Positions 49,479 through 59,414 of a stretch of DNA of 64,000 bases are shown one piece after another (position 1 is the first letter of the stretch; every line of letters starts with the position of its first letter). The notes beneath the pieces were generated by a model. It saw only the letters and a program-made list of their open reading frames with translations, ran no database searches and was not told where the DNA came from. Location of the stretch: positions 1-64,000 of the forward strand of contig JBGSJZ010000099.1 of assembly GCA_041741455.1 (NCBI GenBank). Reading direction: 5' to 3'. Both the position numbers and the translations under genes were made by a program. Source of the DNA: CALESS01 sp041741455 (GTDB lineage Bacteria; Chloroflexota; Anaerolineae; Anaerolineales; Anaerolineaceae).

Positions 49479-50159
49479 ATGAAAACCGAAATACTTTATA
49501 AGCCATCCTATTCAATGGCAAAGGTCCAATTAACCGGTGGAGAAGCGCTGCGAGCGGAAACCGGGGCTATGGTAGGGATGAAAGGCGTGCAGGTCGACAC
49601 CCGAATGCAGGGCGGCTTTTTCCGGTCGTTGGCGCGTACGGCATTTACCGGCGAGTCATTCTTTATCAATACTTTCCGGGCTAAGGAGGATGGGGGGGAA
49701 GTATTACTCGCCCCAACTTTACCTGGAGACATCTTCAGCATGGAATTGCAAGGTGAGGCCTACCTGGTGCAATCCGGTTCATTCCTAGGATCAGCGGAAA
49801 TGGTGGAAACGGATACCAAGTGGTCCGGGGCACGCACATTCTTCAGTGGAGAAGGGCTGATCATGCTACGCTGTTCAGGCGTAGGGATGTTGTTGCTCTC
49901 CAGTTATGGTGCCATCCATGAATTGACCCTGGCAGAAGGCGAGACGTACACCGTGGACACCGGGCACCTGGTAGCATTCAGCGAGAAGATTGGCTTTGAA
50001 GTTCGCACGGCTGGAAGTTTGAAATCAACCCTGTTAGGCGGTGAAGGACTGGTGGTGGATTTGCGCGGGCCGGGCAAGGTGATGCTGCAGACCCGCAGCG
50101 AAGGTGCTTTCCTGGATTGGCTGCTGCCTAAGGTGCCAAAAACTGGAAAGACAGATTAG
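49479..50159 (+). CDS. AIM24/TIGR00266-family protein
   Basis: 226 residues from ATG 49479 (frame open to 49425). MKTEILYKPSYSMAKVQLTG, AETGAMVGMKG, RTAFTGESFFINTF and LPGDIFSMEL match the AIM24/TIGR00266 beta-barrel family of unknown biochemical role, often linked with tryptophan RNA-binding attenuator-like folds. Cytoplasmic by composition. GVGMLLLSSYGAIHEL and GEGLVVDLRGPGKVML are later repeats of the fold. Confidence 0.85.
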   Translation: MKTEILYKPSYSMAKVQLTGGEALRAETGAMVGMKGVQVDTRMQGGFFRSLARTAFTGESFFINTFRAKEDGGEVLLAPTLPGDIFSMELQGEAYLVQSGSFLGSAEMVETDTKWSGARTFFSGEGLIMLRCSGVGMLLLSSYGAIHELTLAEGETYTVDTGHLVAFSEKIGFEVRTAGSLKSTLLGGEGLVVDLRGPGKVMLQTRSEGAFLDWLLPKVPKTGKTD

Positions 50160-50202
50160 TTAAACCCACACATCGTCCTCTCTTAAATAGAGCGGAAACT
50201 AA

Positions 50203-52521
50203 TCAGATGCGCAACAATGAATTGAGCGGGGCTCTGCGATAATGGGAGCGAAAGGCGGCGATCTCCTCCAGGACCTGCTCCAACTGATTCTCCAACCTAT
50301 GAAGGGCTGATGGATTGGCCTGGGTGGATGGCTTGATTTGCAGCTGTCCATCCTCCAACCAAACAAGCTGAATTGAGCCCTTGGCCTGCCACCATTCCAA
50401 GGCAAGGCGTATAGCTGGGGCAGAGCTGGCACAGGCTGAGGCCAGTTCGTCCAGCATAATCTTCCCTCCCCGGTTATTTTCGATGTAACGAATTAGGCCA
50501 CCCAGGCGTTTGAGTAGATTTCGCACCATACTTGTTGGGGGGATATAGCCAAAGAGCACGACCCGTTGTGGTTGTGCAGCCAGCAGGGCGGCCGTAAGGG
50601 TAGGTCGGTCTGGTGGAACGGTGGCGATGACCAAGGTGTGACAAGATCTCAATCGCAGGCGATCTATTGCGGGGATTTCTGCGGGACGATCGGTTTCCCA
50701 CCAGAATTGGGTATCCGGATCAAGTTCCAACTCGTCCAGATGGCTGAGTGGGTCAGTGAATTGGCGCAAGTCAGTAACGGCGAAAGGGAGCGTTGAGGCG
50801 ACTTCAACTGGAGGGAGATCCTCACGGATACGGGCAGAGACCCATTCCAGGGTGACTTCCGCTGCGCCGCGGTAGTTGCTGGCGCGCAGAGTGTAAGCCA
50901 GATCAAACTGACCAGCAGGCAGGGGATTGCCGGCTGCACCCCACCAGACCAAACGGAACTGCTGGCCGTTCTCATTCTCCACGATCAATTGTAAATGTTC
51001 CCCGGTTTTACCCAAACCGGTGGCGTTAACAAGGCGCATGTTACTGGCTGCAAACACTGGTGGGCGGTTACCAGCGCCAAACGGGGAAAGACGATCGAGA
51101 TCTTCCACCAGATCCAGGCTGGTATCTGACAACGAAAGCCAGGCGTCGATTTGCAGGCGGTTAACCAGTGGCATGCCAGCCGTCTGGCGTTGGATCGAGC
51201 GGGACACGCCGCGACGTAAGGCGCTAATTTTTTCAGGTAGGAGGCTGAAGCCGGCCGCCATCGGGTGGCCGCCAAAACCGAGCAGTTGACCGGAATTCTC
51301 CGCCAGGGCTGCGGTGATGTTGACGCCCTCCACTGATCGGGCCGAGGCGCGCCCGGGTTGGCCGGGTGGGGTGGCGATCAGGGCAACCGGACGGGCATAA
51401 AGTTCCGCCAGGCGGCTGGCAACGATCCCGATCACCCCGGCCGGCCAGGTGGGGTGATCGAGCAACAGGAATGGTGGATCAAGCAGGGATGGGTTGCGTT
51501 CAATCTGGGATTGGGCGGCGCGGAAAACATCATCACACAGGCGCTTGCGCCGGCTGTTCAGGGCTTCGAGCTCCAGCGCCAGTGGCTGTGCAAGTTCAAG
51601 ATCGGATGTGGTCAGCAATTCGACCATTGGATTGGCATCCGCCAGGCGACCGATAGCGTTCAGGCGGGGAGCCAGGACGAAACCGATATGTTCTTCTGAC
51701 AAGCGGTCTGGGTTGACATCTGCCAACGAAAGAATGGCTTGCAGGCCAGGCCGGGTCTGGCCGCGCAGAATTTGCAGTCCGCACTGCACCAGCCAACGAT
51801 TTTCACCGGTCAGCAAGGCGACATCCGCCACCGTACCCAACGCAACCAGGTCCAGGTATGCCCGGGCATCTTCTTGCTGGTTTCGCCGACGGAAAAGTTC
51901 GAGCAATAATTGGTAAGCTGTACCAACTCCACATAATGGGTGCAGCAGGTGACCTACTGGCAGGCGCTGCGGATTGACCACGGCCGGGGCGGAGGGTAGA
52001 ACCTCCGGCAGGGTATGGTGATCGGTGATGAGCAGATCGATCTTCAGGGATTGAAGATACTCAGCTGCCTCGTGGGCGGTGATGCCTGTGTCACAGGTCA
52101 AAATCAACCCGGCACCCCGTTCCAGTAGTTTTAGTAAATTGGGGATATTTACGCCGTGCGATTCATAGGCGCGCACTGGGATGTGATAAATCACATCCGC
52201 ACCCAGGGAACGCAGGCCGGAGACCAGCAAAGCGGTGGCGGTCTGGCCATCGACGTCGAAATCACCCCAGACACCGATTTTCTCCCCCCGCTGGATGGCG
52301 TGGTCAAGGCGATCAGCGGCAATGGAGAGATCGGGGAGATCGAGAGGATCAGCCGGGGTGTAGAGATTCGGGTTGAGGAACGCTGCAACCGTATTGGCAT
52401 CTGCCAGGTTACGGCGGGTAATCAGCTCGGCTATGAGAGGATGACCACCGACCTTGGCTAGTAAATCAGGTGCAGGTGTAACTTGCTCAGGTTCAAGCCA
52501 CTCGATGGCAGGCAGCTTCAC
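50203..52521 (-). CDS. recJ: Single-strand DNA exonuclease RecJ
   Basis: 772 residues. DHH domain motifs GVWGDFDVDGQTATALL (usually DYDADG; here FDVDG), CDTGITAHEAA, LLITDHHTLP; DHHA1 region with LDHPTWPAGVIGIVASRLA and GFGGHPMAAGFSL; OB-like region near 470-570. A C-terminal extension of about 200 residues beyond the E. coli length contains ARE-rich helices and no obvious catalytic motif. It degrades single-stranded DNA 5' to 3' in recombination and mismatch repair. It is the last gene of a recombination operon. Confidence 0.92.
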   Translation of the reverse strand: MKLPAIEWLEPEQVTPAPDLLAKVGGHPLIAELITRRNLADANTVAAFLNPNLYTPADPLDLPDLSIAADRLDHAIQRGEKIGVWGDFDVDGQTATALLVSGLRSLGADVIYHIPVRAYESHGVNIPNLLKLLERGAGLILTCDTGITAHEAAEYLQSLKIDLLITDHHTLPEVLPSAPAVVNPQRLPVGHLLHPLCGVGTAYQLLLELFRRRNQQEDARAYLDLVALGTVADVALLTGENRWLVQCGLQILRGQTRPGLQAILSLADVNPDRLSEEHIGFVLAPRLNAIGRLADANPMVELLTTSDLELAQPLALELEALNSRRKRLCDDVFRAAQSQIERNPSLLDPPFLLLDHPTWPAGVIGIVASRLAELYARPVALIATPPGQPGRASARSVEGVNITAALAENSGQLLGFGGHPMAAGFSLLPEKISALRRGVSRSIQRQTAGMPLVNRLQIDAWLSLSDTSLDLVEDLDRLSPFGAGNRPPVFAASNMRLVNATGLGKTGEHLQLIVENENGQQFRLVWWGAAGNPLPAGQFDLAYTLRASNYRGAAEVTLEWVSARIREDLPPVEVASTLPFAVTDLRQFTDPLSHLDELELDPDTQFWWETDRPAEIPAIDRLRLRSCHTLVIATVPPDRPTLTAALLAAQPQRVVLFGYIPPTSMVRNLLKRLGGLIRYIENNRGGKIMLDELASACASSAPAIRLALEWWQAKGSIQLVWLEDGQLQIKPSTQANPSALHRLENQLEQVLEEIAAFRSHYRRAPLNSLLRI

Positions 52522-53345
52522 AACGAAATCTCCCCGATCTGGTCGAGTTCAAGACTGGTGGTGGTATCCGGCGGCTCAAAGTCGTCCTCGGCATCCGCCA
52601 GGCTGCCGGGTTCGCCGCGCTCACACAGTGAGCGGTAGACACAGAAGGCGCAGCGGCGTTCATCAGTGGTAAGGAAGAAGCGGTCCGGTTGGGTGACGTT
52701 GATCTCTGCAATGCGTTGTATAAGTAGTTGTTCCACTTCGGCGGACAGTTCACCCGAGAAGGGGAAGTGCTGGGGTCGGGTCGGGTCCTCGGCGAACCAG
52801 TAAATCATCTCGATCTGGTCCGGAGTAAGCGGTTGATTATCGTTCAGATGAGAGGCAGCGTGTAGGAGGATATAAGGATAAAGCCTGGTTTGCCAGCGGG
52901 CTTGCTGATATTGGCGTGAGAGACGGTTGGGTGAGGTTTTCCAATCATAAATCGTAAATCGGCCATCCTCACCTGCTGCCAACAAATCCAGCTTACAAAG
53001 TAAGCGGAATCCAGCAAAGGGCATGGAAAGGGTGAGTTCTGGCCAGCGGCGATTGGGTAGGCTTTGAATAAGTAAGTCACTCAAAAAGGTCTGCCACCAG
53101 GTGGTCAGGTCGGGATCTTTAGTTTGGCTGAGGAGGAGCTCATCCGGTAAACCGAGGAAGAATTGTTGAGCTAACCGATGGAAGTGCTCGCCTTGTTGCA
53201 TGTGTCGTTCATGCTCGAGGACTGGCTCGGTTTGCGGGGCAGGCCAGGCCAGATGCAGCAAGTGGCGTAGTTCAAAGCGGCGCGGGCAATCCTCAAAATC
53301 TTGCAGGCTGTTCTGGGTGAAGGTGAAATCACTCGGCAAGGTCAT
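52518..53345 (-). CDS. RecB-family PD-(D/E)XK nuclease with iron-sulfur cysteines
   Basis: 275 residues. LQDFEDCPRRFELRHLLHL (first cluster cysteine), GEHFHRLAQQFFLG, LLCKLDLLAAGEDG and IYDWKTSPN (catalytic Asp and D-x-K), QARWQTRLYPYILLHA (Q motif), then CAFCVYRSLCERG (three further cysteines). This is the AddB/Cas4 nuclease domain with a likely 4Fe-4S cluster, here as an independent protein. It overlaps recJ and the helicase by a few bases, so the three are coupled. Confidence 0.85.
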   Translation of the reverse strand: MTLPSDFTFTQNSLQDFEDCPRRFELRHLLHLAWPAPQTEPVLEHERHMQQGEHFHRLAQQFFLGLPDELLLSQTKDPDLTTWWQTFLSDLLIQSLPNRRWPELTLSMPFAGFRLLCKLDLLAAGEDGRFTIYDWKTSPNRLSRQYQQARWQTRLYPYILLHAASHLNDNQPLTPDQIEMIYWFAEDPTRPQHFPFSGELSAEVEQLLIQRIAEINVTQPDRFFLTTDERRCAFCVYRSLCERGEPGSLADAEDDFEPPDTTTSLELDQIGEISL

Positions 53346-55578
53346 TCAGGCGCTCCTTGTGGGCTTGCTGTAGGACTTTAAAACCGACCGCAGGCTGGCA
53401 ATCGTTTTTACGACCATCATTCCAGGTGAGAATCACCTCGCGGCGGGCGCGGGTCAGACCGACGAACAACAAGCGCAATCGTTCAGCAGCATACTCCATG
53501 CGGGCGGTGTAGGTGGCAGCTCCTTCTTCCATCATCCCAGCCAGCGGGTCCCCTCCGACCAGGGCCTCCAGGTGAGAGCGGGTTTCTGCCTCCAGGTTCA
53601 GTTTGTTTCTAATAAACCATTTCTCCGACATGAATTGATCACCAGGCGAGCCACTGGGAAAATCGTAATCGTTGACCGAGGTCAGGTAGACCCGGTCCCA
53701 CTCCAGGCCTTTGGCCTTGTGCAGCGTGGCGACAACCACCTTGCCCTTGTACTGCTCCGGATCGAAACCGGTCTCCTCGGCTTGAAAACCGGTCAGCTTG
53801 TACTGGCTGCGCTCGCTGGCGATTTCCGCCAGTAGGACAGCAAATTCTGGCAGGCCGTTTTCCGGGTGGCTTGAGGCAGACATTTCAAGCAGTATGGCCA
53901 GTTTGTGGGCTAATGCCAGGTCGGCCGGTAGGGAAAGCAAATCAGTTGCGATGGTAAGTAACAATTGGTCGGGTGGCAGGGAGATGGCATTTTGCCAGCG
54001 GCGCACCAATCCGGCAAACCAGGTCAGTTCATCCTGCACATCCTCTACCGGCAGACCGGCTGGTATGTTCGGCTGCCAGACGGCATCCGGCCGCGGCCAA
54101 AGGTATTCCTCCACCCTTGGCAACTTTTTCAACAGGCTGGTAATGGATTGGACGAAATCCTTCTGCTCAGGCGTGAAAGCATTGGCCGAGCGGATGGCGT
54201 GGTATAACTCGGCCAGCTTGGCGAATGCTGAGGCTTCAGCTAGGTATTTGAAGGCAGTCGCCAGCAGACCAGCAGTTTTTCTTGTATCAAAACTGACTTT
54301 GGTTAGGTCGACGGTTTCAATGCCTTTTTGGCGCAGGGACGTGATGAAATCAACCGCCCGGTCGTTGCGGTGTCCCAGCACTGCAACTGTCCAATCCGGG
54401 TGACCAGGCAGCCAGCGGACGATGTTATTAACCACCCGTTCAATCTCGCCATCAGAATCCAACTTGGATTCGTGTAGATGAATCATATTGAGGCCATCTG
54501 GTGGGTTCGGCTGCGGGTCGCCGGGTGGGGTGGGCTCGATATATGGCTGTGTCAGGGCATCTTTGAGAGCAGGGTAATCAGTGGTCTCACTCCAGCGGAT
54601 CAGGTAATTGGCCAAGTAGACTATCCCGGGTGCTGAACGGCCGGAGTTGGGCAAGGCGCGCGGCTGGACACCTGGTTCCTTCATGAAGTTACGCAGGAAA
54701 GCCGGGCTGGCGGTTGTAAATGTCTCGTAGATAGCCTGATTTGGGTCGCCGACCCGCACCCAGTTGCCATCTGATCCGGCCAGCAGGCGCAGGATTTCCT
54801 CCTGCAATCGGCTGGAGTCCTGGGCTTCATCCTCCAGGATGAAGGGCCAGCGGTCGCGCAAACGGGCAAGATACCCCGAGTCGGATTGGATGGCGCGCAG
54901 CGCCAGGCGGATCAGGTCGTCGAAATCCAGGGCGGAGCGGTAATTGAGCGAGTGCTGGTAATCGGAGTAGATGGCCAATCCCATTTCCAGCAGGGGATGG
55001 CGCATGCCGGATTGTTGGAGTAATCCCTGCAGATCGGCCGGAGTTTTCTGCAAATCCTTGGCAGAGCGAATGAAGACTCCGGCGATCGAAATCGCCAGCT
55101 CTGGCCAATTTTTACGCATCACCATGGGGTTGTCCAGATACTCAGAATTCGTATAGTCATCCACAAACTTGGGATTGAGTTTAAGCCAATCTTCGGCATG
55201 CTTACGAAGGATTTGACTTGCCTCGCGCTCGTCTATGATCTGGTAATGTGTTTCTACACCCGCCAGGTCGGGGCGTTCACGGACAATATCATTGGCCAGG
55301 CCGTGCAAGGTGCGTACCCGGTAACCATAACCAGGAAGCAGGCCAAAGCCTTTGATGAGACCGGAGACGCGTTGGGAGAAATTATCAACTGCCGAGTTGA
55401 CCAGAGTAACGATCAGGACTTCCTGATCATCTCGCAGGTTGCCTTCAGCGATGAGCTTGGCAGCCAGGTAGGAGAGGGTCTGGGTCTTGCCGCTGCCCGG
55501 TACAGCGGAAACACCCATCTTACCGCCGTTGTAGGCCAGTATTTCCTGCTGAGCAGGACGTGGGTTAAACATGGGCAT
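53329..55578 (-). CDS. UvrD/AddA-like SF1A helicase
   Basis: 749 residues. Motif I AVPGSGKTQTLS (Walker A), Ia ILIVTLVNSAVDNF (read as VLIVTLVNSAVDNF), II ILEDEAQDSSRLQ, III RVGDPNQAIYE, V VVATLHKAKGLEWDRVYL and VI LLFVGLTRARREVIL. No nuclease domain is fused to it; the next gene supplies one. Expected to unwind DNA with 3' to 5' polarity in double-strand break processing. Confidence 0.9.
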   Translation of the reverse strand: MPMFNPRPAQQEILAYNGGKMGVSAVPGSGKTQTLSYLAAKLIAEGNLRDDQEVLIVTLVNSAVDNFSQRVSGLIKGFGLLPGYGYRVRTLHGLANDIVRERPDLAGVETHYQIIDEREASQILRKHAEDWLKLNPKFVDDYTNSEYLDNPMVMRKNWPELAISIAGVFIRSAKDLQKTPADLQGLLQQSGMRHPLLEMGLAIYSDYQHSLNYRSALDFDDLIRLALRAIQSDSGYLARLRDRWPFILEDEAQDSSRLQEEILRLLAGSDGNWVRVGDPNQAIYETFTTASPAFLRNFMKEPGVQPRALPNSGRSAPGIVYLANYLIRWSETTDYPALKDALTQPYIEPTPPGDPQPNPPDGLNMIHLHESKLDSDGEIERVVNNIVRWLPGHPDWTVAVLGHRNDRAVDFITSLRQKGIETVDLTKVSFDTRKTAGLLATAFKYLAEASAFAKLAELYHAIRSANAFTPEQKDFVQSITSLLKKLPRVEEYLWPRPDAVWQPNIPAGLPVEDVQDELTWFAGLVRRWQNAISLPPDQLLLTIATDLLSLPADLALAHKLAILLEMSASSHPENGLPEFAVLLAEIASERSQYKLTGFQAEETGFDPEQYKGKVVVATLHKAKGLEWDRVYLTSVNDYDFPSGSPGDQFMSEKWFIRNKLNLEAETRSHLEALVGGDPLAGMMEEGAATYTARMEYAAERLRLLFVGLTRARREVILTWNDGRKNDCQPAVGFKVLQQAHKERLNDLAE

Positions 55579-57676
55579 CCTCCAGGGTCAGGCTGGCGTG
55601 GCGCAACAGGGTCTGGATGGCCTGCAGCAGCGGGCCGCGCTGCTCATCTCCCTGGGCGTTAATGCTGGAGAGGCGTAAGAAGAGGCGGGAGCGGCAGCGG
55701 CGCAGCAGACCGGTCGCCAGGCGGTTCAAGGCTTGTTGGTTGGAGGTGTATTCATGGGCATCCGTCCACTGGGCATCCGGCTGCCAGCGCCGGCTGAGCA
55801 CGATCGGGTGAGTCAGCGGTTGGTAGAGACGCTGCCACCAGCCGAGAGACCCGATATCCAACCAGATTTGTACATCCACCGAGCGGTTCATCATGACAAA
55901 GGTGTAGGCCGGGGCGATCAGCACTGCGCCATCTTGCGGCTCCGACCAATTCTGCAAGTATTGGGCAGCCAGCACACCGCTTTCAACCATACTCATGTAT
56001 TCCAGGCCGAGAGGCCGGCCTTCGGCGGCCAGCAGAGAACCAGTCACCCGGCGGAATTTCTGGATGGATTCGATCAGGCGGGCAGTGACGGCGGCGGAAT
56101 CAAAATTAGTGTGGAAGGCGAAACCGGGTCGGCTGAGCAGGCTGCCGAACAGGCGGCTAAGAAAGACATCCAGTTCCTCCGGCTCACCGGTGCGGTAATC
56201 GACCAGGAACTGGCGCAACTGCTCGTAGCGGTTGCCCAGGCGGTATGTGATGCGTTCCTGCATCTCGGGCTTGATGATATCAAATGAAGTGAGCAGCTCA
56301 GCCCGGTTGGCCTTAAAGACGATATCGGTCAGAAGCGTGGCGCGAACCAGGTCCAACTCAGCGATCACTAGCATCAGGGCAGCCCGTAGTTGGGATTTGG
56401 TAACCAGCAGCTTCCATTGTGGGTGAGCCAGACGGGCGAGAGTCAGCAGGCAGGCGGAGGCCGGTTCATCCCGCAGTGAGCGCGAGGGGCGGTGGGAGCG
56501 ACCAGGGATGCCCAGTTCCTCCAGACGGTTGAGCAACGAAAAGCGCAGCGAATCGCTAACAAAGGGGGCGAGGATGACGATTTCGCCAGGCGGGGTACCG
56601 GCATTGACCTGAGTCCGGATAACCTGGCAGACATCTTCAATCATCTGGGGGACGAAGTTGAACTGGCGAACGGAGACCACCGGTTCAGAGTCTTCCTCAG
56701 GTTCGGCTAACGTTTCGCGGTTCAAAGCCGCTGACAGGTTGCCTAAGAAGAATTGGAGTTCTGGTGAAGTGACGTGATTTTCTTCAAAGGTAATCACGTT
56801 TTCACAGGCTGAACCGAGCAAGGCCGCCGACTGCGGGTCAGCACCAAGGAAGGCGCGAAAACCACCGTCTGAATCCAGGATAAGCAGGGCAGAATCAAAG
56901 TGGGGTAACCATTCATTGATCAGGTCATGAGCGACCGGGATATCCTCTTCAATATTATCGTAAATAAGATGGCGGAAGCGCCCGGTCAGATAGGATCGGC
57001 AGAGGAGGGATGGCCATAGGTTTTGGCGGAAGACTTCCAGTTGCAATGAGAAATCTAGCAAATTGTTCTGCAGGCAGAAGTCACGAAAGAGGATGGCACA
57101 TTTCTGGGCTTCGTCATATGCACGCACCTGGGCAGGTTCACCGATCCAGGCAGCTTTTAGTCGTTCAGCCAGTGAGGTGTGCGGAAATCCAACGCCAGCA
57201 GCCTTGTTGAGGTTGTCGATAATCTGGCCGAGCAGGCGATTGCGGTCAATGGCGATGCTGTCAAAGTAGCCCTGGTCGAGCAGCGGGTTGACGATGCGGG
57301 CCAGGAAGTACTGAGCGGTTTCCATGGTCAGGAAAACCGGGGGCTGTTCGGGATGGGCAAAGCCGGTGGCTCCAGCGACCAGCGGCCAGAACAGGTCTAG
57401 CATGCGCTGGGCCAGGCCGCCTAGGGTCTGGATGGTGATCTCACCACCGGGGGGTAGATCGGGTTGGCGGATAGCGGCAAAGTAGGGAGCGGCCAGGGTG
57501 CGCTGCGGGATCAGCACCAGGATCTGCTCGGCCGGAATGCCGCTCTGCAGCATCTGCTCCAGGCGGGCGGCGGCCGCACTAGTTTTGCCGGCTCCGGCCG
57601 GGCCTTGCAGCAGGGTGCGGCCGGTTGCCGGGGCATGGATCAGGTCAATTTGTTGTTGTGTGAAGAATAAAGCCAT
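55565..57676 (-). CDS. AddB-like or degenerate SF1 helicase partner
   Basis: 703 residues. LLQGPAGAGKTSAAAARLEQ is an intact Walker A, but motif II reads LIYDNIEEDIPVAH rather than DExQD, and motif III is LGADPQSAALL. Later motifs (APAYTFVMMNRSVDVQIWLD) are weak. In AddAB and AdnAB one subunit carries such a degraded helicase that recognises Chi rather than unwinding (known), so a similar role is inferred. It overlaps the helicase gene by 14 bp. Confidence 0.75.
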   Translation of the reverse strand: MALFFTQQQIDLIHAPATGRTLLQGPAGAGKTSAAAARLEQMLQSGIPAEQILVLIPQRTLAAPYFAAIRQPDLPPGGEITIQTLGGLAQRMLDLFWPLVAGATGFAHPEQPPVFLTMETAQYFLARIVNPLLDQGYFDSIAIDRNRLLGQIIDNLNKAAGVGFPHTSLAERLKAAWIGEPAQVRAYDEAQKCAILFRDFCLQNNLLDFSLQLEVFRQNLWPSLLCRSYLTGRFRHLIYDNIEEDIPVAHDLINEWLPHFDSALLILDSDGGFRAFLGADPQSAALLGSACENVITFEENHVTSPELQFFLGNLSAALNRETLAEPEEDSEPVVSVRQFNFVPQMIEDVCQVIRTQVNAGTPPGEIVILAPFVSDSLRFSLLNRLEELGIPGRSHRPSRSLRDEPASACLLTLARLAHPQWKLLVTKSQLRAALMLVIAELDLVRATLLTDIVFKANRAELLTSFDIIKPEMQERITYRLGNRYEQLRQFLVDYRTGEPEELDVFLSRLFGSLLSRPGFAFHTNFDSAAVTARLIESIQKFRRVTGSLLAAEGRPLGLEYMSMVESGVLAAQYLQNWSEPQDGAVLIAPAYTFVMMNRSVDVQIWLDIGSLGWWQRLYQPLTHPIVLSRRWQPDAQWTDAHEYTSNQQALNRLATGLLRRCRSRLFLRLSSINAQGDEQRGPLLQAIQTLLRHASLTLEDAHV

Positions 57677-57727
57677 CTGGGGTCTCCCGATGTCTCTATT
57701 GTAATGGGGATTTGCTGATCGAGTCGT

Positions 57728-59164
57728 TTATTTTTCTACAGCTGATTGGATATCTTTTGTCAATTCTTGGATATCCTGTTGGTTGAAGTACCTACCGTGT
57801 AGGAAAACACCTTCAATTTCCCGGGTGTTCCGAATATCCTCCAGCGGGTTGGCGCGGAGGAGAAGTATTGAGGCATGCTTGCCTTCAGTGATGCTGCCAG
57901 TACGCTCATAAACCCCCATAAATTGGTAGGGGATGATGGTAGCGCTGCGCAGAATATCGAGAGGGGGAATGCCGGCTTGCTGCCAGATTTCCATTTCATC
58001 GTGAACGGAGAATCCGGGAATGATTCCAGGGACAAGCAGATCGGTTCCCACCATCATGGGCACCCCAGCCTGGGATAATCCCTTGACCATTTTAGCCCAG
58101 TTTTGCCAGATGGTTTCCTCCAGATCGCTTTGACCCGACCATTGGGACCCCCAGATATCCAGGACCTTCGACGAGATATATTCACTTTTCGGGAAATTAC
58201 CAGATTGAAATGCCCTGGTCTGAGTGCCGGCCTTGAAAACGACCACAGTCGGGCAGACCGTCAGCCCGCTGGCGCGAATCCGCTCATAAAAATCTTGAAG
58301 AGTCTGTGAGTCGACTTCATTCAGGCGATTTAAGTAATCGGTATCCGCCCCCATCCCGTTGTAATATAGTTTGAGGGACTCTCCCAGCAATTGACCAACG
58401 GCTTTTTCAAAGCCAAACAGGTGTTCACTACTGGCCATACCGGATCGCGCAGCATCTTCGATATAGATCGAATCTGGGACATGACCGACCACCTTCAAGC
58501 CTTGTTTGCTGGCTTCATCGAGGATAGCCAGGAAAACGTCTTTCTTCAGCAGGCTGTAGACTTTGATCATATCCACGCCGGCTTTGGCCAGGTTCTGGAC
58601 GGCGGCACGACCTTCCTCGGGCGTCTGCAGCCCTTGCGAAATGGAAGGAATAAGCGGAGGATAGCCATCCAAAATCGATCCGGTGGCCACCATTTCCGGC
58701 CCAAGGATCTCTCCGCGGTTCAATGAGTCCCGCAGGGGCAGGATGGATTCGGTTGGCAAGCCCATATCCCGCACGAACAAAACCCCGTTGGCGATCATCA
58801 GGTTGCCGAAAGTATCAGGATCGAAGTAGTGAACATGGGCGTCTACAAGACCGGGTATCAGGTACATGCCATTTCCGGAGATTACTTGGATACCAGATGG
58901 AACGGCGACTTCTGCTGCTAAACCGATTTTCAGGATAAGGTCATCCAGAATCAGGACAGTTTGATCCGGGATGATTGTTCCGTTTTCGACATCGACAATT
59001 GAAACGTTGGCAATGGCCAGGCTGGGGAATGGTGTGGTTGGGGTTGCGGTCAATTCGAAAGGAATGGGAATCAATTGTTGGGGTGTTGGAGTGTTTCTGT
59101 TGCATGCGCTGCATAGAACACCAAATAGAATCGACCATGCAAACAAACTGTTGATGAAGGACAT
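57728..59164 (-). CDS. Amidohydrolase-family lipoprotein
   Basis: 478 residues. A signal peptide with lipobox (FGVLCSAC, Cys21), then the metal-dependent hydrolase barrel: LVDAHVHYFDPDT (HxH), KVYSLLKKDVFLAIL, VGHVPDSIYIEDA, SEHLFGFE and VGTDLLVPG (late Asp), and a beta domain at both ends (NVSIVDVENGTIIPDQTVLI). Substrate unknown (imidazolonepropionase/prolidase-like group). Expected outside the cytoplasm, attached to the membrane. Confidence 0.82.
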   Translation of the reverse strand: MSFINSLFAWSILFGVLCSACNRNTPTPQQLIPIPFELTATPTTPFPSLAIANVSIVDVENGTIIPDQTVLILDDLILKIGLAAEVAVPSGIQVISGNGMYLIPGLVDAHVHYFDPDTFGNLMIANGVLFVRDMGLPTESILPLRDSLNRGEILGPEMVATGSILDGYPPLIPSISQGLQTPEEGRAAVQNLAKAGVDMIKVYSLLKKDVFLAILDEASKQGLKVVGHVPDSIYIEDAARSGMASSEHLFGFEKAVGQLLGESLKLYYNGMGADTDYLNRLNEVDSQTLQDFYERIRASGLTVCPTVVVFKAGTQTRAFQSGNFPKSEYISSKVLDIWGSQWSGQSDLEETIWQNWAKMVKGLSQAGVPMMVGTDLLVPGIIPGFSVHDEMEIWQQAGIPPLDILRSATIIPYQFMGVYERTGSITEGKHASILLLRANPLEDIRNTREIEGVFLHGRYFNQQDIQELTKDIQSAVEK

Positions 59165-59326
59165 GGTTAAATCCTCATTCTTTTTTTTACAAAACCAGAG
59201 AAACCTGTTACTGGTTGCAGTGCCATTATGTTTTCGTTCAGATGATTGGATAATAATAAGGGGGAAACCCAGCGACTCAAAATTCAGGTTTAGTCTGGTT
59301 ATTCAGTCAATCTAGAGTATAGCATA

Positions 59327-59378
59327 AACCACCCCTGGATCGTAAATGAAATATTCCTTCTACGATCCGGGGGTGGTT
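59327..59378 (-). terminator. Terminator of msrP
   Basis: Long stem AACCACCCC-x-GGATCGTA / TACGATCC-x-GGGGTGGTT (18 bp with one wobble, 16-nt loop) followed by TTATGCT on the minus strand. Flanking DNA between it and 59164 shows no gene. Confidence 0.75.
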
Positions 59379-59414
59379 ATTGTGATTTCAAAGATCCATA
59401 AATTGATTTGGTAA

